Positions 42,612 to 51,480 of a stretch of 51,694 nucleotides of DNA are shown here, piece after piece (the first letter of the stretch is position 1; each line of letters opens with the position of its first letter). Below the pieces are notes generated by a model. The model had not been told where the DNA came from, did no database searches, and saw nothing but the letters and a program-made list of their open reading frames with translations. Location of the stretch: the NCBI RefSeq assembly GCF_000513995.1, contig NZ_KI911337.1:115732-167425 (forward strand), read 5' to 3'. The translations under genes and the position numbers were made by a program. This DNA is from Pseudoxanthomonas sp. J35 (lineage in GTDB: Bacteria > Pseudomonadota > Gammaproteobacteria > Xanthomonadales > Xanthomonadaceae).

Positions 42612-43733
42612 TCAGCCGCAGCGCCCGGCGGGCCTGCCGCCGGCGGAGCTGCGCGAGTAGCGGCCATGTTCGACCACCACCCGCCCGTCCAGTTCCATGG
42701 CCAGCAGCATGGGGGACAGGGCGGCGGGCGTCAATCCGGTCCGCTCGACCAGGACATCCATAGGGATGGGGTCGTGGCCCAGTGCGTTCCACAACCTGTC
42801 GTGGTCGGTGGCGCCGGCGCGACGCCCCTTCCTGACCCCGGCGTGACCCGTATGAATGCGGGTCCGGGGCGGGTCCGCCGCAGACAGCGACAGGGCCAGG
42901 CGGCCGGCCAGCGGGGCGATCCCGGCCAGCACCTCGTCCGGGTGTTCGACCAGCTGGGCGCCGTCGCGGATCAGGCGGTGGCAGCCGCGTGCCAGCGGAT
43001 GGTGGATCGAGCCGGGGATGGCGAAGACCTCGCGCCCGGCCTCGGCCGCCTGGCGGGCGGTGATCAGCGCGCCTGAACGCAGCGCCGCCTCCACCACCAC
43101 GGTGCCCAGCGCCAGGCCGGCGATGATCCGGTTGCGCGCCGGGAAGTGCCAGGGCCTCCCCGGCGTCCCGGGCGGGTGTTCGCTGGCCACCGCGCCGGTG
43201 GCGGCGATGCGGTCGCGCAGGCCGGCCAGGTGCGGTGGATAGGCTAGGTCCGGACCGGTGCCGAGGACGGCGACGGTGCGCCCGCCCGGCGCGGCCAGGG
43301 CGCCTTCGTGCGCGGCGGCGTCGATCCCGGCGGCCATGCCGCTGGTGACTGCGATGCCGGCGCCGCACAGCGCAGTGGCGAAGGCGCGGGCGTGTTCGCG
43401 GCCGCCGGCGCTGGCGCAGCGGCTGCCGACGATCGCCACCGAGGGCTGCCACAGCAGGTCCGGGTCGCCGTCGACGAACAGCGCCAGCGGCGCGCCGGCG
43501 GTCTCGCGCAGCAGCGGCGGGTAGCGCGGGTCGTCGCGGCCGAGCAGGTGGTGGCCGGGCTGGTCCAGCCAGCGCAGGGCGTGTTCGAGGCGGTGGGCCG
43601 GCACGTCAGGTCCGGCCGTGGCCTCGCGGGTGCCGGCGCCTGGCCGGGTCGGCGCGCAGAGGGCGAGCACGCGCCGCAGCAGCGCTTCGGCGCCGTCCGG
43701 TGGCGCGGGGGAGGGGGCATCCATGCCACGCAT
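42612..43733 (-). CDS. dprA: DNA-processing protein DprA
   Basis: A 373-residue cytoplasmic protein that binds incoming single-stranded DNA during natural transformation and loads RecA. The Rossmann-like core has [77 protein letters not shown] and [20 protein letters not shown]-terminal winged-helix part ([19 protein letters not shown]) follows. Start 43733 is used; an ATG three codons later is possible. It sits between the LysM gene and smg, the usual place in gammaproteobacteria. Confidence 0.95.
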   Translation of the reverse strand: MRGMDAPSPAPPDGAEALLRRVLALCAPTRPGAGTREATAGPDVPAHRLEHALRWLDQPGHHLLGRDDPRYPPLLRETAGAPLALFVDGDPDLLWQPSVAIVGSRCASAGGREHARAFATALCGAGIAVTSGMAAGIDAAAHEGALAAPGGRTVAVLGTGPDLAYPPHLAGLRDRIAATGAVASEHPPGTPGRPWHFPARNRIIAGLALGTVVVEAALRSGALITARQAAEAGREVFAIPGSIHHPLARGCHRLIRDGAQLVEHPDEVLAGIAPLAGRLALSLSAADPPRTRIHTGHAGVRKGRRAGATDHDRLWNALGHDPIPMDVLVERTGLTPAALSPMLLAMELDGRVVVEHGRYSRSSAGGRPAGRCG

Positions 43734-43749
43734 GCTGCCCCGGAAACGA

Positions 43750-43773
43750 CGACGGCGCCCTAGGGCGCCGTCG
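43750..43773 (-). terminator. Perfect palindromic terminator after the LysM gene
   Basis: A perfect 24-bp palindrome, CGACGGCGCCC and its complement around a central TA, lies between the LysM stop (43801) and the dprA start (43733). TCGTTTCC follows on the minus strand. Confidence 0.65.
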
Positions 43774-43800
43774 CGTGCGGCTGTAGGAAAACCTCGGCGG

Positions 43801-44913
43801 TTACTGCGCGTCCGGATGCAGCGCCTCGTAGCCGACGCGGACCGGCTTGATCCCGTCCATGACCAGCGCGTAGCTGACCTTGTCGAAGGTGCGGAACACC
43901 ATGGCGTGGGCGGCGTACTCGTCCGGCAGGACCACGCCGGCGCCGCTGAAGCGGTCGTCCTGGCGCGAGGTGGCGCGGCCGGTGACGCGGTCGTTGACGT
44001 GGCGGCCCTGGCGCCACAGCGAGACCACGGTGCCGTTGTCGATGCCGTCGAGGCGGCCGGCGGAAAGCGCGACCACGTCGCGCGGACCGGCGGCGGTGAA
44101 CGAGTCGGCCACCGCCAGCACGCGCACGTCGGCCGGCAGCGCGGCCGGGGCGTGCGGGAAGAACTGCAGGTCGTACGGCTGCGGCTCCACCGGGACCAGG
44201 CGGTCGCCGGCGCGCACCTCGCGGCCGCTGTCCTCCAGCTGCAGGGTGGCGACCTCGACCTCGCCGGAGGGCACGCCGGTGATGGTGCCGACGTTGACCT
44301 GGGCCAGCTCGTAGCCGAGGAAGGCGCTGCGGTCGTTCGGCGGCAGGTATTCGCGCCACAGGGCGCCGTCCAGCGCCAGCGGGCGGCCGTTGGCCTGCAG
44401 GTCGCGGGTCGGGCGCGGATGGCCGAACTGCACGGTCGGGCGCAGCACCGCGTAGCGCTGGCCGGCCTGCGCCCCCGCCAGGCCCTTCACGTAGGCGGCC
44501 TGGCCGGCGCTGCCGCGCAGGCGGTTGTCCTCGAAGCCGACCACGTAGGGCAGGTGCTCGAAGGAGTCGGCCACGCGCAGGTTCTTCAGGAACGGCTCGA
44601 TGTCCGACAGCGGGATGGCGCCGATCGGGGCCTCCTCGCGCGGACCCGGCTGCACCGCGACGCGGTCCAGGTAGGCCAGGCTGAGCACGTCGCCGGGGTA
44701 GATCAGGTGCGGGTTGGCGACCTGCGGATTGGCCTGCCAGATTTCCGGCCAGAGCCAGGGCTTGCCCAGGAAGCGCCCAGCGATGTCCCAGAGCGTGTCG
44801 CCCCTGACAACGACGTAGGTTTCCGGGTGGGAGCCGCGCGTTTCCACCGCGGTGGCGTACGTGGCGACGGTCAGCATCGCGACGGCGAGCACCGTCCGAA
44901 GGCGAGTAAGCAT
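43801..44913 (-). CDS. LysM peptidoglycan-binding domain protein
   Basis: A 370-residue exported protein. A signal peptide (RLRTVLAVAMLTVATYATAV) is followed by a LysM domain near residues 32–80 (TYVVVRGDTLWDIAGRFLGK, PWLWPEIWQANPQVANPHLI, YPGDVLSLAYL), which binds GlcNAc-containing glycan strands. The remaining 280 residues have no catalytic motif that can be recognised. This gene type regularly lies between def and dprA. It is divergent from def; a TATAGT -10-like box lies at about 44950–44955 on its strand. A role in envelope assembly or stability is likely but unproven. Confidence 0.9.
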   Translation of the reverse strand: MLTRLRTVLAVAMLTVATYATAVETRGSHPETYVVVRGDTLWDIAGRFLGKPWLWPEIWQANPQVANPHLIYPGDVLSLAYLDRVAVQPGPREEAPIGAIPLSDIEPFLKNLRVADSFEHLPYVVGFEDNRLRGSAGQAAYVKGLAGAQAGQRYAVLRPTVQFGHPRPTRDLQANGRPLALDGALWREYLPPNDRSAFLGYELAQVNVGTITGVPSGEVEVATLQLEDSGREVRAGDRLVPVEPQPYDLQFFPHAPAALPADVRVLAVADSFTAAGPRDVVALSAGRLDGIDNGTVVSLWRQGRHVNDRVTGRATSRQDDRFSGAGVVLPDEYAAHAMVFRTFDKVSYALVMDGIKPVRVGYEALHPDAQ

Positions 44914-45045
44914 GGTTGCGATCCGCCTGATTCCCCAACAGGTTGGCGGACTATAGCCTAGGATTCAGGCCCTGGCGCAAGCTTCCGCGCTAGAATTGCG
45001 ACGGCCGGCCGGTTTGCCCCGGCCCCCTTTCCGGAGTATCCCCCC
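44914..45045. promoter_or_regulatory. Divergent promoter region for LysM gene and def
   Basis: A 132-bp spacer. On minus, TATAGT near 44955 with TTGCGC 19 bp upstream could serve the LysM gene. On plus, TAGAAT (44991–44996) could be the def -10, with no good -35. CCGGAG at 45031 is the def ribosome binding site. Confidence 0.4.
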
Positions 45046-45558
45046 ATGGCCCAGCTCCCCATCCTCGAATTCCCCGATCCGCGCCTGCGGACCGTGGCCG
45101 CGCCGGTGGACCCGGCCCAGCTGGCCACCCCGGAGTTCCAGCGCCTGATCGACGACATGTTCGAGACCATGTACGCCGCCCCGGGCATCGGCCTGGCGGC
45201 GACCCAGGTCGACGCCCACCACCGCTTCATGGTCATCGACGTCAGCGAGGGCAAGGACCAGCCGATGGTCTTCGTCAACCCGCAGATCCTCGAGCGCCAG
45301 GGCGAGCAGGTGTACCAGGAGGGCTGCCTGTCGGTGCCGGGGATCTTCGCCGACGTCACCCGCGCCGACCGCATCACCGTGCGCTACCTGGACCGCGAGG
45401 GCCGGCAGCAGGAGCTGACCACCGACGGCCTGCTGGCGGTGTGCATCCAGCACGAGATGGACCACCTCGAAGGCAAGCTGTTCGTCGACTACCTCTCGCC
45501 GCTGAAGCGCGAGATGGTGCGCAAGAAGCTGGCCAAGCAGCGCAGGCACGCCGCCTGA
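45046..45558 (+). CDS. def: Peptide deformylase
   Basis: A 170-residue cytoplasmic metalloenzyme removing the formyl group from the N-terminal Met of new proteins. All three motifs are present: GIGLAATQ (GxGxAAxQ), EGCLSVPG with the metal-binding Cys, and [11 protein letters not shown] with two His ligands and the catalytic Glu. The C-terminal [18 protein letters not shown] is typical of the type 1 enzyme. It starts the def–fmt–rsmB cluster; FMT, encoded next, adds the formyl group that Def removes. About 118 bp of apparently gene-free sequence follows before fmt. Confidence 0.97.
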   Translation: MAQLPILEFPDPRLRTVAAPVDPAQLATPEFQRLIDDMFETMYAAPGIGLAATQVDAHHRFMVIDVSEGKDQPMVFVNPQILERQGEQVYQEGCLSVPGIFADVTRADRITVRYLDREGRQQELTTDGLLAVCIQHEMDHLEGKLFVDYLSPLKREMVRKKLAKQRRHAA

Positions 45559-45676
45559 CCTGCCGCGGTGCGCCCGCCGGTGATGGCCACGCACCGCTTC
45601 CCGTCCGAACCTGCCGGCGTCCGCGCCGGCCTGCGGCCGCGATGCCCGCAGCGCGGCCCCTGGAGCGTTTGACCCG

Positions 45677-46600
45677 ATGAGGATCGTGTTCGCCGGCACC
45701 CCGGAATTCGCGGTGCCCTCGCTGCGCGCCGCCGCGCAGCGCAACGAAGTGGTCGCCGTGTACACCCAGCCGGACCGCCCGGCCGGGCGCGGCCGCGGCG
45801 TGGCCATGTCCCCGGTGAAGCTGGAGGCGATCGCCCGCGGCATCCCGGTGTTCCAGCCGGAGACCCTGCGCGATCCCGCCGCCCAGGACCAGCTGCGTGC
45901 GCTGCAACCGGACCTGCTGGTGGTGGTGGCCTACGGCCTGATCCTGCCGAAGGCGGTGCTGGCGATCCCGACGTACGGCTGCTGGAACGTGCACGCCTCG
46001 CTGCTGCCGCGCTGGCGCGGCGCCGCGCCGATCCAGCGCGCGATCCAGGCCGGCGACGCCGGGACCGGCGTGTGCCTGATGCGCATGGAAGCCGGCCTGG
46101 ACACCGGCCCGGTGCTGCTGTCGCAGGCCACCCCGATCGGCGCGGAGGAGACCGGCGGCCAGCTGCACGACCGCCTCGCCGAACTGGGCGCGCAGGTGCT
46201 GGCCGACGGCCTGGGCCTGTTGCGCGCCGGCCTGCTGCCGGTGCCGCAACCGCAGCCGGCCGAGGGCGTGACCTACGCGCACAAGCTGGACAAGGCCGAG
46301 GCGCGGCTGGACTGGACCCGCCCGGCGGCGGAGCTGGCCCGCACGGTGCGCGCCTTCAATCCCTGGCCGGTGGCCGAGGCCCAGGTCGCCGGCGAGCGCC
46401 TGCGCATCCACGGCGCGGTGGCGCTGGAGCAGGCCCACGACGCGGTCCCCGGCACCCTGCTGGGTGCCAGCCGCGACGGCATCGACATCGCCTGCGGCGA
46501 AGGCGTGCTGCGCCTGCGCGTGGTCCAGCGCGACGGCGGCCGTGCGATCACCGCCGCCGACTGGCTCAACGCCCGCCGCGACCTGGCCCGGGCCGGCTGA
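45677..46600 (+). CDS. fmt: Methionyl-tRNA formyltransferase
   Basis: A 307-residue cytoplasmic enzyme transferring a formyl group from 10-formyl-tetrahydrofolate to initiator Met-t[38 protein letters not shown] and the folate-binding and catalytic block [20 protein letters not shown] (Asn, His) with [20 protein letters not shown] are intact. The C-terminal OB-like tRNA-binding domain starts near residue 200. Length is normal. rsmB begins three bases after its stop. Confidence 0.97.
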   Translation: MRIVFAGTPEFAVPSLRAAAQRNEVVAVYTQPDRPAGRGRGVAMSPVKLEAIARGIPVFQPETLRDPAAQDQLRALQPDLLVVVAYGLILPKAVLAIPTYGCWNVHASLLPRWRGAAPIQRAIQAGDAGTGVCLMRMEAGLDTGPVLLSQATPIGAEETGGQLHDRLAELGAQVLADGLGLLRAGLLPVPQPQPAEGVTYAHKLDKAEARLDWTRPAAELARTVRAFNPWPVAEAQVAGERLRIHGAVALEQAHDAVPGTLLGASRDGIDIACGEGVLRLRVVQRDGGRAITAADWLNARRDLARAG

Positions 46601-46603
46601 GCG

Positions 46604-47968
46604 ATGACCGCGCCGCGTCCGCCCGCCCACCGTCCGCGCCCGTCGCGCCCGCCGCAGGAACGGCGGCCGCTGGCCCCGGGCGTGGAGGTGCGCGTGCTCG
46701 CCGCGCAGGTGCTCGACGCGGTCGTGCACCGCGGCCGTTCGCTGAAATCCGAGCTGTCGGGTGCGCTGCCGCGCCTGGCCGACCCGCGCGACCGCGCGCT
46801 GCTGGAGGCGATCGCCTTCGCCGCGCTGCGCGGGCGCTACCGCTACGGCCCGGCGGTCCAGGGCTGGATGCAGAAGCCGCCCGGCCCGGCCGACCACCCG
46901 CTGCTGGCCCTGCTGCTGGCCGGCTGCGCCCAGCTTGACGCGCTGCAGCTGCCACCGCACGCGGCGCTGGACGCCACCGTCGAGGCGGCGCGGGCGATGG
47001 GTCGCCCGCACCAGGCCGGCCTGGTCAATGCGCTGCTGCGTCGCGCCCAGCGCGAAGGCTTCCCGCCCGCCGATCCCGCCGGCGCGTGGCCGAAGTGGCT
47101 GCGCCGGCGCATCGAAAGCGACTGGCCCGGCCAGGCCGCCGCGGTGTTCGCGGCCAGCGCCGAACCGGCGCCGCTGTGGTTGCGGGTGAACCGCCAGCGC
47201 GTGTCGCGCGACGAATACCTCGCGCGCCTGCAGGCCGCCGGCATCGAGGCCGCGGCCGTGCCCCGGCTGGCCGACGCGTTGCGCCTGGACGCGCCGGTGC
47301 CGGTGGCTGCGCTGCCGGGCTTCGACGAGGGCCTGGTCTCGGTCCAGGACGGCTCGGCGCAGCAGGCCGCCGACGCGCTGGCGCCGGACCGCGGTGCGCG
47401 CGTGCTCGATGCCTGCGCCGCGCCCGGCGGCAAGGCCGCGCACCTGCTCGAACGCGACCCGACCCTGGAGCTGCTGGCCCTGGACGTGGATCCGCGCCGG
47501 CTGCCGAAGATCGAGGAGAACCTGCGCCGCTCCGGCGTGGCCGGCGCCGGCGTGCAGGTGCGCGCCGCCGACGCGACCCTGCCGGCGCTGTGGTGGGACG
47601 GCTTCACCTTCGACGCGATCCTGCTCGATGCGCCGTGTTCGGCCACCGGCGTGGTCCGCCGCCAGCCGGACATCCTGCTGCACCGGCGCGAGGAGGACAT
47701 CGCCGCGCTGGCGCAGGCGCAGTCGCGCCTGCTCGACGCGACCTGGCCGCTGCTGCGCCCGGGCGGTGTGCTGCTGTATGCAACCTGCTCGATCCTGGCC
47801 GAGGAGAACTCCGCGCAGGTCGCCGCCTTCCTCGCGCGCACGCCCGGCGCGCGCGCGCTGCCGCTGGCCGACGCGTTCGGCCATGCCGCCGGCCCCGGCC
47901 GCCAGCGCCTGCCGGGCGAGGACGGCATGGACGGCTTCTTCTACGCGCGCCTACAAAAATCCGACTGA
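46604..47968 (+). CDS. rsmB: 16S rRNA (cytosine-967-C5)-methyltransferase
   Basis: A 454-residue cytoplasmic enzyme methylating C967 of 16S rRNA with SAM. An N-terminal NusB-like RNA-binding domain covers about residues 25–150 ([31 protein letters not shown]). The Rossmann methyltransferase domain follows: [17 protein letters not shown], the catalytic-cysteine motifs [18 protein letters not shown] and [17 protein letters not shown], and the end DGFFYARL. A Pro/Arg-rich N-terminal extension of about 25 residues precedes the fold. It is the third gene of the def cluster. Confidence 0.96.
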   Translation: MTAPRPPAHRPRPSRPPQERRPLAPGVEVRVLAAQVLDAVVHRGRSLKSELSGALPRLADPRDRALLEAIAFAALRGRYRYGPAVQGWMQKPPGPADHPLLALLLAGCAQLDALQLPPHAALDATVEAARAMGRPHQAGLVNALLRRAQREGFPPADPAGAWPKWLRRRIESDWPGQAAAVFAASAEPAPLWLRVNRQRVSRDEYLARLQAAGIEAAAVPRLADALRLDAPVPVAALPGFDEGLVSVQDGSAQQAADALAPDRGARVLDACAAPGGKAAHLLERDPTLELLALDVDPRRLPKIEENLRRSGVAGAGVQVRAADATLPALWWDGFTFDAILLDAPCSATGVVRRQPDILLHRREEDIAALAQAQSRLLDATWPLLRPGGVLLYATCSILAEENSAQVAAFLARTPGARALPLADAFGHAAGPGRQRLPGEDGMDGFFYARLQKSD

Positions 47969-47991
47969 CCGCCGGCTAGCCTCCGACGCCC

Positions 47992-49710
47992 ATGCCGAAC
48001 CCCGAACCGCGCAACCGAGACGCCTGGCTGTTCTGGATCACCGCCCTGCTGGTGCTCGGCGCCGGCCTGGGCCTGCGCGACCCGTGGCCGGCCGACGAGC
48101 CGCGCTTCGCCCTGGTCGCCAAGCAGATGCTCGAAAGCGGCGACTGGCTGTTCCCGCATCGCGGCATCGAGCTGTACTCGGACAAGCCGCCGATGCTGAT
48201 GTGGCTGCAGGCCGCCTTCTACACCATCTTCGGCAACTGGCGCGTCGCCTTCCTGCTGCCGTCGCTGCTGGCCGCGCTGGGCACGCTGTGGTGCGTGCAG
48301 GACCTGGGCCGGCGGCTGTGGACGCGGCAGGTGGGCCTGTACGCGGCGTGGGCGCTGCTGTTCGCGTTCCAGTTCACCTGGCAGGCGAAGAAGGCGCAGA
48401 TCGACCCGCTGGTGACATTCTTCATCACCTTCGCCAACTACGGCCTGCTGCGGCACCTGCTGCTGGGCGGCGACTGGCGCTGGTGGACGGTCGGCTGGTT
48501 CGCCGCCGGGCTGGGCACGATCACCAAGGGCGTGGGCGCGCTGGCGCTGCTGATGCTGCTGCCGGCCGCGTTCGCCTCGGTGCGTGGCTGGCCGCGGGTG
48601 CGCGTGCACGCGCGCGACCCGCGCTTCTGGCTGGGGCCGCTGGCGTTCCTGCTGGCGGTGGCGCTGTGGCTGGTGCCGGTGGTGACGGTGGCGCTGTCGC
48701 GCGACCTGCCCGAGTACCGCGCCTACCTGGACGACATCCTGTTCCGGCAGACCGCCAGGCGCTATTCGCAGTCCTGGGACCACCACCAGCCGGCGTGGTA
48801 CCACCTCGGGGTGATGGCGACGATGTGGGTGCCGCCGGCGCTGGCCCTGCCGTGGGCGATGGGGGCCTGGCGCCGCCGGCTGCGCCGGCGCGATCCGCGC
48901 TACCTGCTGCCGCTGGCGTGGTGGCTGATGGTGCTGGTGTTCTTCTCGATCCCGGACGGCAAGCGCGACGTCTACATCATGCCGGCGCTGCCGATGATGT
49001 GCCTGGCGCTGGCGCCGCTGCTGCCGGGGCTGCTGCGGCGCCGCTTCGCGCGCGCGCTGGTGCTGGCGCTGGCGGCGCTGCTGGCGCTGCTGTTCCTCGG
49101 GATCGGCGTTTCCACCCTGCGCGAGGCCGGGTCGATGGCCATGCGCCTGCAGGAGCAGCGCGGCCTGGACCCGGCCGGGATCCGCGCGGCGGCGTGGATG
49201 CTGCTGGCGGTCGGCGCCTGGGCGACCGCGTCCCTGCTGGCGTGGTGGCAGCGGCCGGTGGTGGCGCTGTTCGCTGGCCTGGGCGGGCTGTGGGTGGCGT
49301 TCGGCCTGGTGGGCTACCCGATCCTCAACGATGCCAGTTCGGCGCGCGGGGTGATGGCCGCCGCCGGTGCGCGGATCGGTCCGGACGCGGAACTGGGCCT
49401 GGTCGCCTGGAAGGAGCAGAACCTGCTGATGGCCGACCGTCCCGCGGCCAACTTCGGCTTCAAGGTGCCCTGGGACGAGCAGTTGCGCGCCGCCACGGCC
49501 TGGCAGGCGCAGGCGCCCGACCGCTGGCTGCTGGTGCAGGAGGATGCGCTGGAGTCCTGCCTGGATCCGAAGCGGATCGAGCTGGCCGGGATCTCCAACC
49601 GGCGCCGCTGGTGGCTGGTGCCGCCGGGGGCGGTGACCGGCGAATGTGTGCCGAGCGCCGAGGAAATGGAACGCGCCGCAACAGGTCAAGCACGCGAGAT
49701 TGCAGACTGA
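47992..49710 (+). CDS. ArnT-like membrane glycosyltransferase (PMT/GT83 family)
   Basis: A 572-residue inner-membrane protein with about 12 hydrophobic helices, of the dolichyl-phosphate-mannose/ArnT (PMT_2) family. The first loop has DPWPADEPRFALVAKQMLES with the D-E/P pattern used in catalysis, then YSDKPPMLMWLQAAFYTI, and later GKRDVYIMPALPMM. These enzymes transfer a sugar from undecaprenyl phosphate to lipid A, a glycan or protein in the periplasm; donor and acceptor here are unknown. A periplasmic C-terminal part of about 120 residues follows the last helix. It starts 23 bp after rsmB and precedes an O-antigen ligase-like gene. Confidence 0.88.
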   Translation: MPNPEPRNRDAWLFWITALLVLGAGLGLRDPWPADEPRFALVAKQMLESGDWLFPHRGIELYSDKPPMLMWLQAAFYTIFGNWRVAFLLPSLLAALGTLWCVQDLGRRLWTRQVGLYAAWALLFAFQFTWQAKKAQIDPLVTFFITFANYGLLRHLLLGGDWRWWTVGWFAAGLGTITKGVGALALLMLLPAAFASVRGWPRVRVHARDPRFWLGPLAFLLAVALWLVPVVTVALSRDLPEYRAYLDDILFRQTARRYSQSWDHHQPAWYHLGVMATMWVPPALALPWAMGAWRRRLRRRDPRYLLPLAWWLMVLVFFSIPDGKRDVYIMPALPMMCLALAPLLPGLLRRRFARALVLALAALLALLFLGIGVSTLREAGSMAMRLQEQRGLDPAGIRAAAWMLLAVGAWATASLLAWWQRPVVALFAGLGGLWVAFGLVGYPILNDASSARGVMAAAGARIGPDAELGLVAWKEQNLLMADRPAANFGFKVPWDEQLRAATAWQAQAPDRWLLVQEDALESCLDPKRIELAGISNRRRWWLVPPGAVTGECVPSAEEMERAATGQAREIAD

Positions 49711-49782
49711 CTGAAGGGTCAGCGCGTGTTCGGGAAGGGACACGCAAGATGCGCCGCTCCCGGCGCCGGATTGGGAAGACGG

Positions 49783-51069
49783 ATGGACCTGATGAGTGGC
49801 GACAACACCGACCCGATCCGACTGCGCTGGGCGCGTGCCTGCGCGGCCGGGGCGGTCTGGTCGTTCGCTGCGCTGGTCCTGGCCATGCCCAAGGGCTTGC
49901 TGCCCGCCGGCATCCTCTTCCTGCTCTCGAGCCTGCTGGTGCCGCTGCGCGTCGGCGGCGCGGTGCGCCGGATCGGCTGGCCCTGGTTCCTGGTGGCCGG
50001 CATGGTCGCGCTGGTGCTGGCGGTGGTCGCCACCTCCTCCCACCTGTTCGACGCCGAGCCCGACCTGCGCAGCCACGACCGCTGGCTGGCCATGCCCTGG
50101 CTGATGGCCTGGGCCTGGGCGTTGCAGCCGTCCCGGGTGATGCTGTGGCGCGGCGCGCTGGCCGGGTTGCTGGCGGCGGCGGTGCTGGCCCTGGTCCAGG
50201 TGCTGGGCGGGCAGGCGCGGCCCGGCGGCTGGCTCAACGCGATCGTCTTCGCCGACGTGGTGCTGGTGCTGATGGTGCTGGTGGTGTTCTGCCGGCCGCC
50301 ACGCAGCTGGCAGTGGACCGGCCTGGGCCTGGTCCTGGGCATGCTGGCGATCCTGCTCAGCGGTACGCGCGGTGCGTGGCCGGGGCTGCTGTTGTTGCTG
50401 CTGGTGATGGTGCTGGGCAGTGGCTGGCGCAGCCGGCGCAGCCGCAGCCTGCTGCTGGGCGCGGTGGTGGCGGGAGTGGTGGTGCTGCTGTCGTCGGTGC
50501 CGGCGCTGACCGAGCAGACGCGCCTGGTGGAACTGCGCCAGGACATCGAGCGCATGGACCGTGGCGACCACGATTCCTCCGCCGGGGCGCGCCTGGAGCG
50601 GCTGCAGGTCGCGGGCCGCGCCTTCGCCGAGAACCCGTGGACGGGGGTCGGCGTGGGCGGTTTCGACCGGGCGATGCAGCGCCTGCCGGAGTGCCGCGGG
50701 GAGCAAGGCCGGAAGGCGCAGCGCTGCCACTACGGGCATGCGCACAACGACGTGGCCGAGTGGGCGGCGACGATGGGCCTGCCTGGCCTGTTGGCGCTGG
50801 CGCTGCTCTATGGGGTGCCGCTGTACCTGTTCCTGCGCCTGCGCCTGCGTGGCGGCCAGTGGCAGGGGCCGCTGCGTGGTTCGGCGGCGGCCGGGGCGAT
50901 GATGGTGGCGATGTTCATGCTCTGCGGCCTGACCCAGTCGATGTTCGCGCACCAGACCACCACCAGCCTCTACGCCGCCGGCTGCGGCCTGCTGCTGGGC
51001 ATGGCCCTGCGCGAGGCGCACCGGGGCCGCGGCGCGCCGGCAGCTGACGAAGGCGCCGGGAACGGCTGA
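49783..51069 (+). CDS. O-antigen ligase/polymerase-like membrane protein (Wzy/WaaL family)
   Basis: A 428-residue inner-membrane protein with about ten hydrophobic helices and the large periplasmic loop of the Wzy_C/WaaL family. Conserved parts are ILLSGTRGAWPGLLLLLLVM before the loop, then ENPWTGVGVGGFDRAMQRLP and CHYGHAHNDVAEWAATMGLP, the H-x-H/N-D signature. This family joins O-antigen to lipid A core, polymerises repeats, or glycosylates pilins. It follows the ArnT-like gene by 72 bp, suggesting a shared glycan substrate. Start 49783 is favoured by family length; an ATG at 49726 adds a non-membrane leader and one at 49792 is also possible. Confidence 0.88.
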   Translation: MDLMSGDNTDPIRLRWARACAAGAVWSFAALVLAMPKGLLPAGILFLLSSLLVPLRVGGAVRRIGWPWFLVAGMVALVLAVVATSSHLFDAEPDLRSHDRWLAMPWLMAWAWALQPSRVMLWRGALAGLLAAAVLALVQVLGGQARPGGWLNAIVFADVVLVLMVLVVFCRPPRSWQWTGLGLVLGMLAILLSGTRGAWPGLLLLLLVMVLGSGWRSRRSRSLLLGAVVAGVVVLLSSVPALTEQTRLVELRQDIERMDRGDHDSSAGARLERLQVAGRAFAENPWTGVGVGGFDRAMQRLPECRGEQGRKAQRCHYGHAHNDVAEWAATMGLPGLLALALLYGVPLYLFLRLRLRGGQWQGPLRGSAAAGAMMVAMFMLCGLTQSMFAHQTTTSLYAAGCGLLLGMALREAHRGRGAPAADEGAGNG

Positions 51070-51209
51070 TGCCAGTTCCCCCTCTCCTCCGGGAGAGGGG
51101 CCGGGGCCGATACGAGGCCGGATCGCCACGGTGCACGATTCCCAACGCCGTTGGCTTCGAACCGATCCGTGGGACGCCCAAAAGCAACAGCGCTAAACCG
51201 TGCGAGCTC
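51070..51209. other. Spacer with a stem-loop after the O-antigen ligase gene
   Basis: CCCCTCTCC/GGAGAGGGG form a tight stem-loop at about 51079–51100, probably ending the glycosyltransferase transcript. The rest, to 51209, shows no gene. Confidence 0.55.
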
Positions 51210-51345
51210 CGGACGGAGCCGCGGCAGCGCGGGGGTATGCCGCAAGCAGCACATGGATGTGCTGCGCTCGCGCGTTGGAGCCATGGATGGCGGAACCGCG
51301 CGATGCGGCATACCCCCGTGCTGCCGCGGCTCTCGGCGCGTTGGG
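51210..51345. repeat. Long palindromic intergenic element, copy 2 (core inverted)
   Basis: GCGGGGGTATGCCGC (51229–51243) and GCGGCATACCCCCG (51305–51318) enclose a 61-nt core (51244–51304). The core matches the reverse complement of the copy 1 core over nearly its whole length, with one substitution near its start and a small variable block near 51282–51289. The outer stem is better here: GAGCCGCGGCAGCGC pairs with the CTGCCGCGGCTC stretch. Left and right outer flanks (CGGACG, GCGTTGGGG) keep the same orientation as in copy 1. Confidence 0.9.
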
Positions 51346-51349
51346 GTCG

Positions 51350-51400
51350 CTTCGTTTTTTCTTCCTCTCGCCCTCCGGGGGAGGGGCCAAGAAAAAAGGT
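51350..51400. repeat. Imperfect hairpin with terminal T and A runs
   Basis: TTTTTTCTTCCTC…CCTCC and GGGGGAGGGGCCAAGAAAAAA form a long imperfect stem with T6 and A6 at its ends. The form suits a bidirectional terminator between the glycosyltransferase genes and the transposase gene. No gene is seen between 51346 and 51480. Confidence 0.5.
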
Positions 51401-51453
51401 TCTTCTCCCAAGTGAGGGAGAGAGACACACGGCCGACCCGGCAGACTTGCTGG

Positions 51454-51463
51454 TGTCTAGACA
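51454..51463. repeat. TGTCTAGACA palindrome before the transposase gene
   Basis: A perfect 10-bp palindrome within GGTGTCTAGACAAC, 18 bp before the transposase GTG. It could belong to the left terminal inverted repeat of the insertion sequence, but the right end is outside the window, so this is unconfirmed. Confidence 0.35.
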
Positions 51464-51480
51464 ACAAACTGGGGCCGGCC

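Noticed and set aside
45559-45676. Small protein between def and fmt (ATG at 45582, 29 codons)
   Set aside because: Arg/Pro-rich composition, no ribosome binding site, no recognisable motif.
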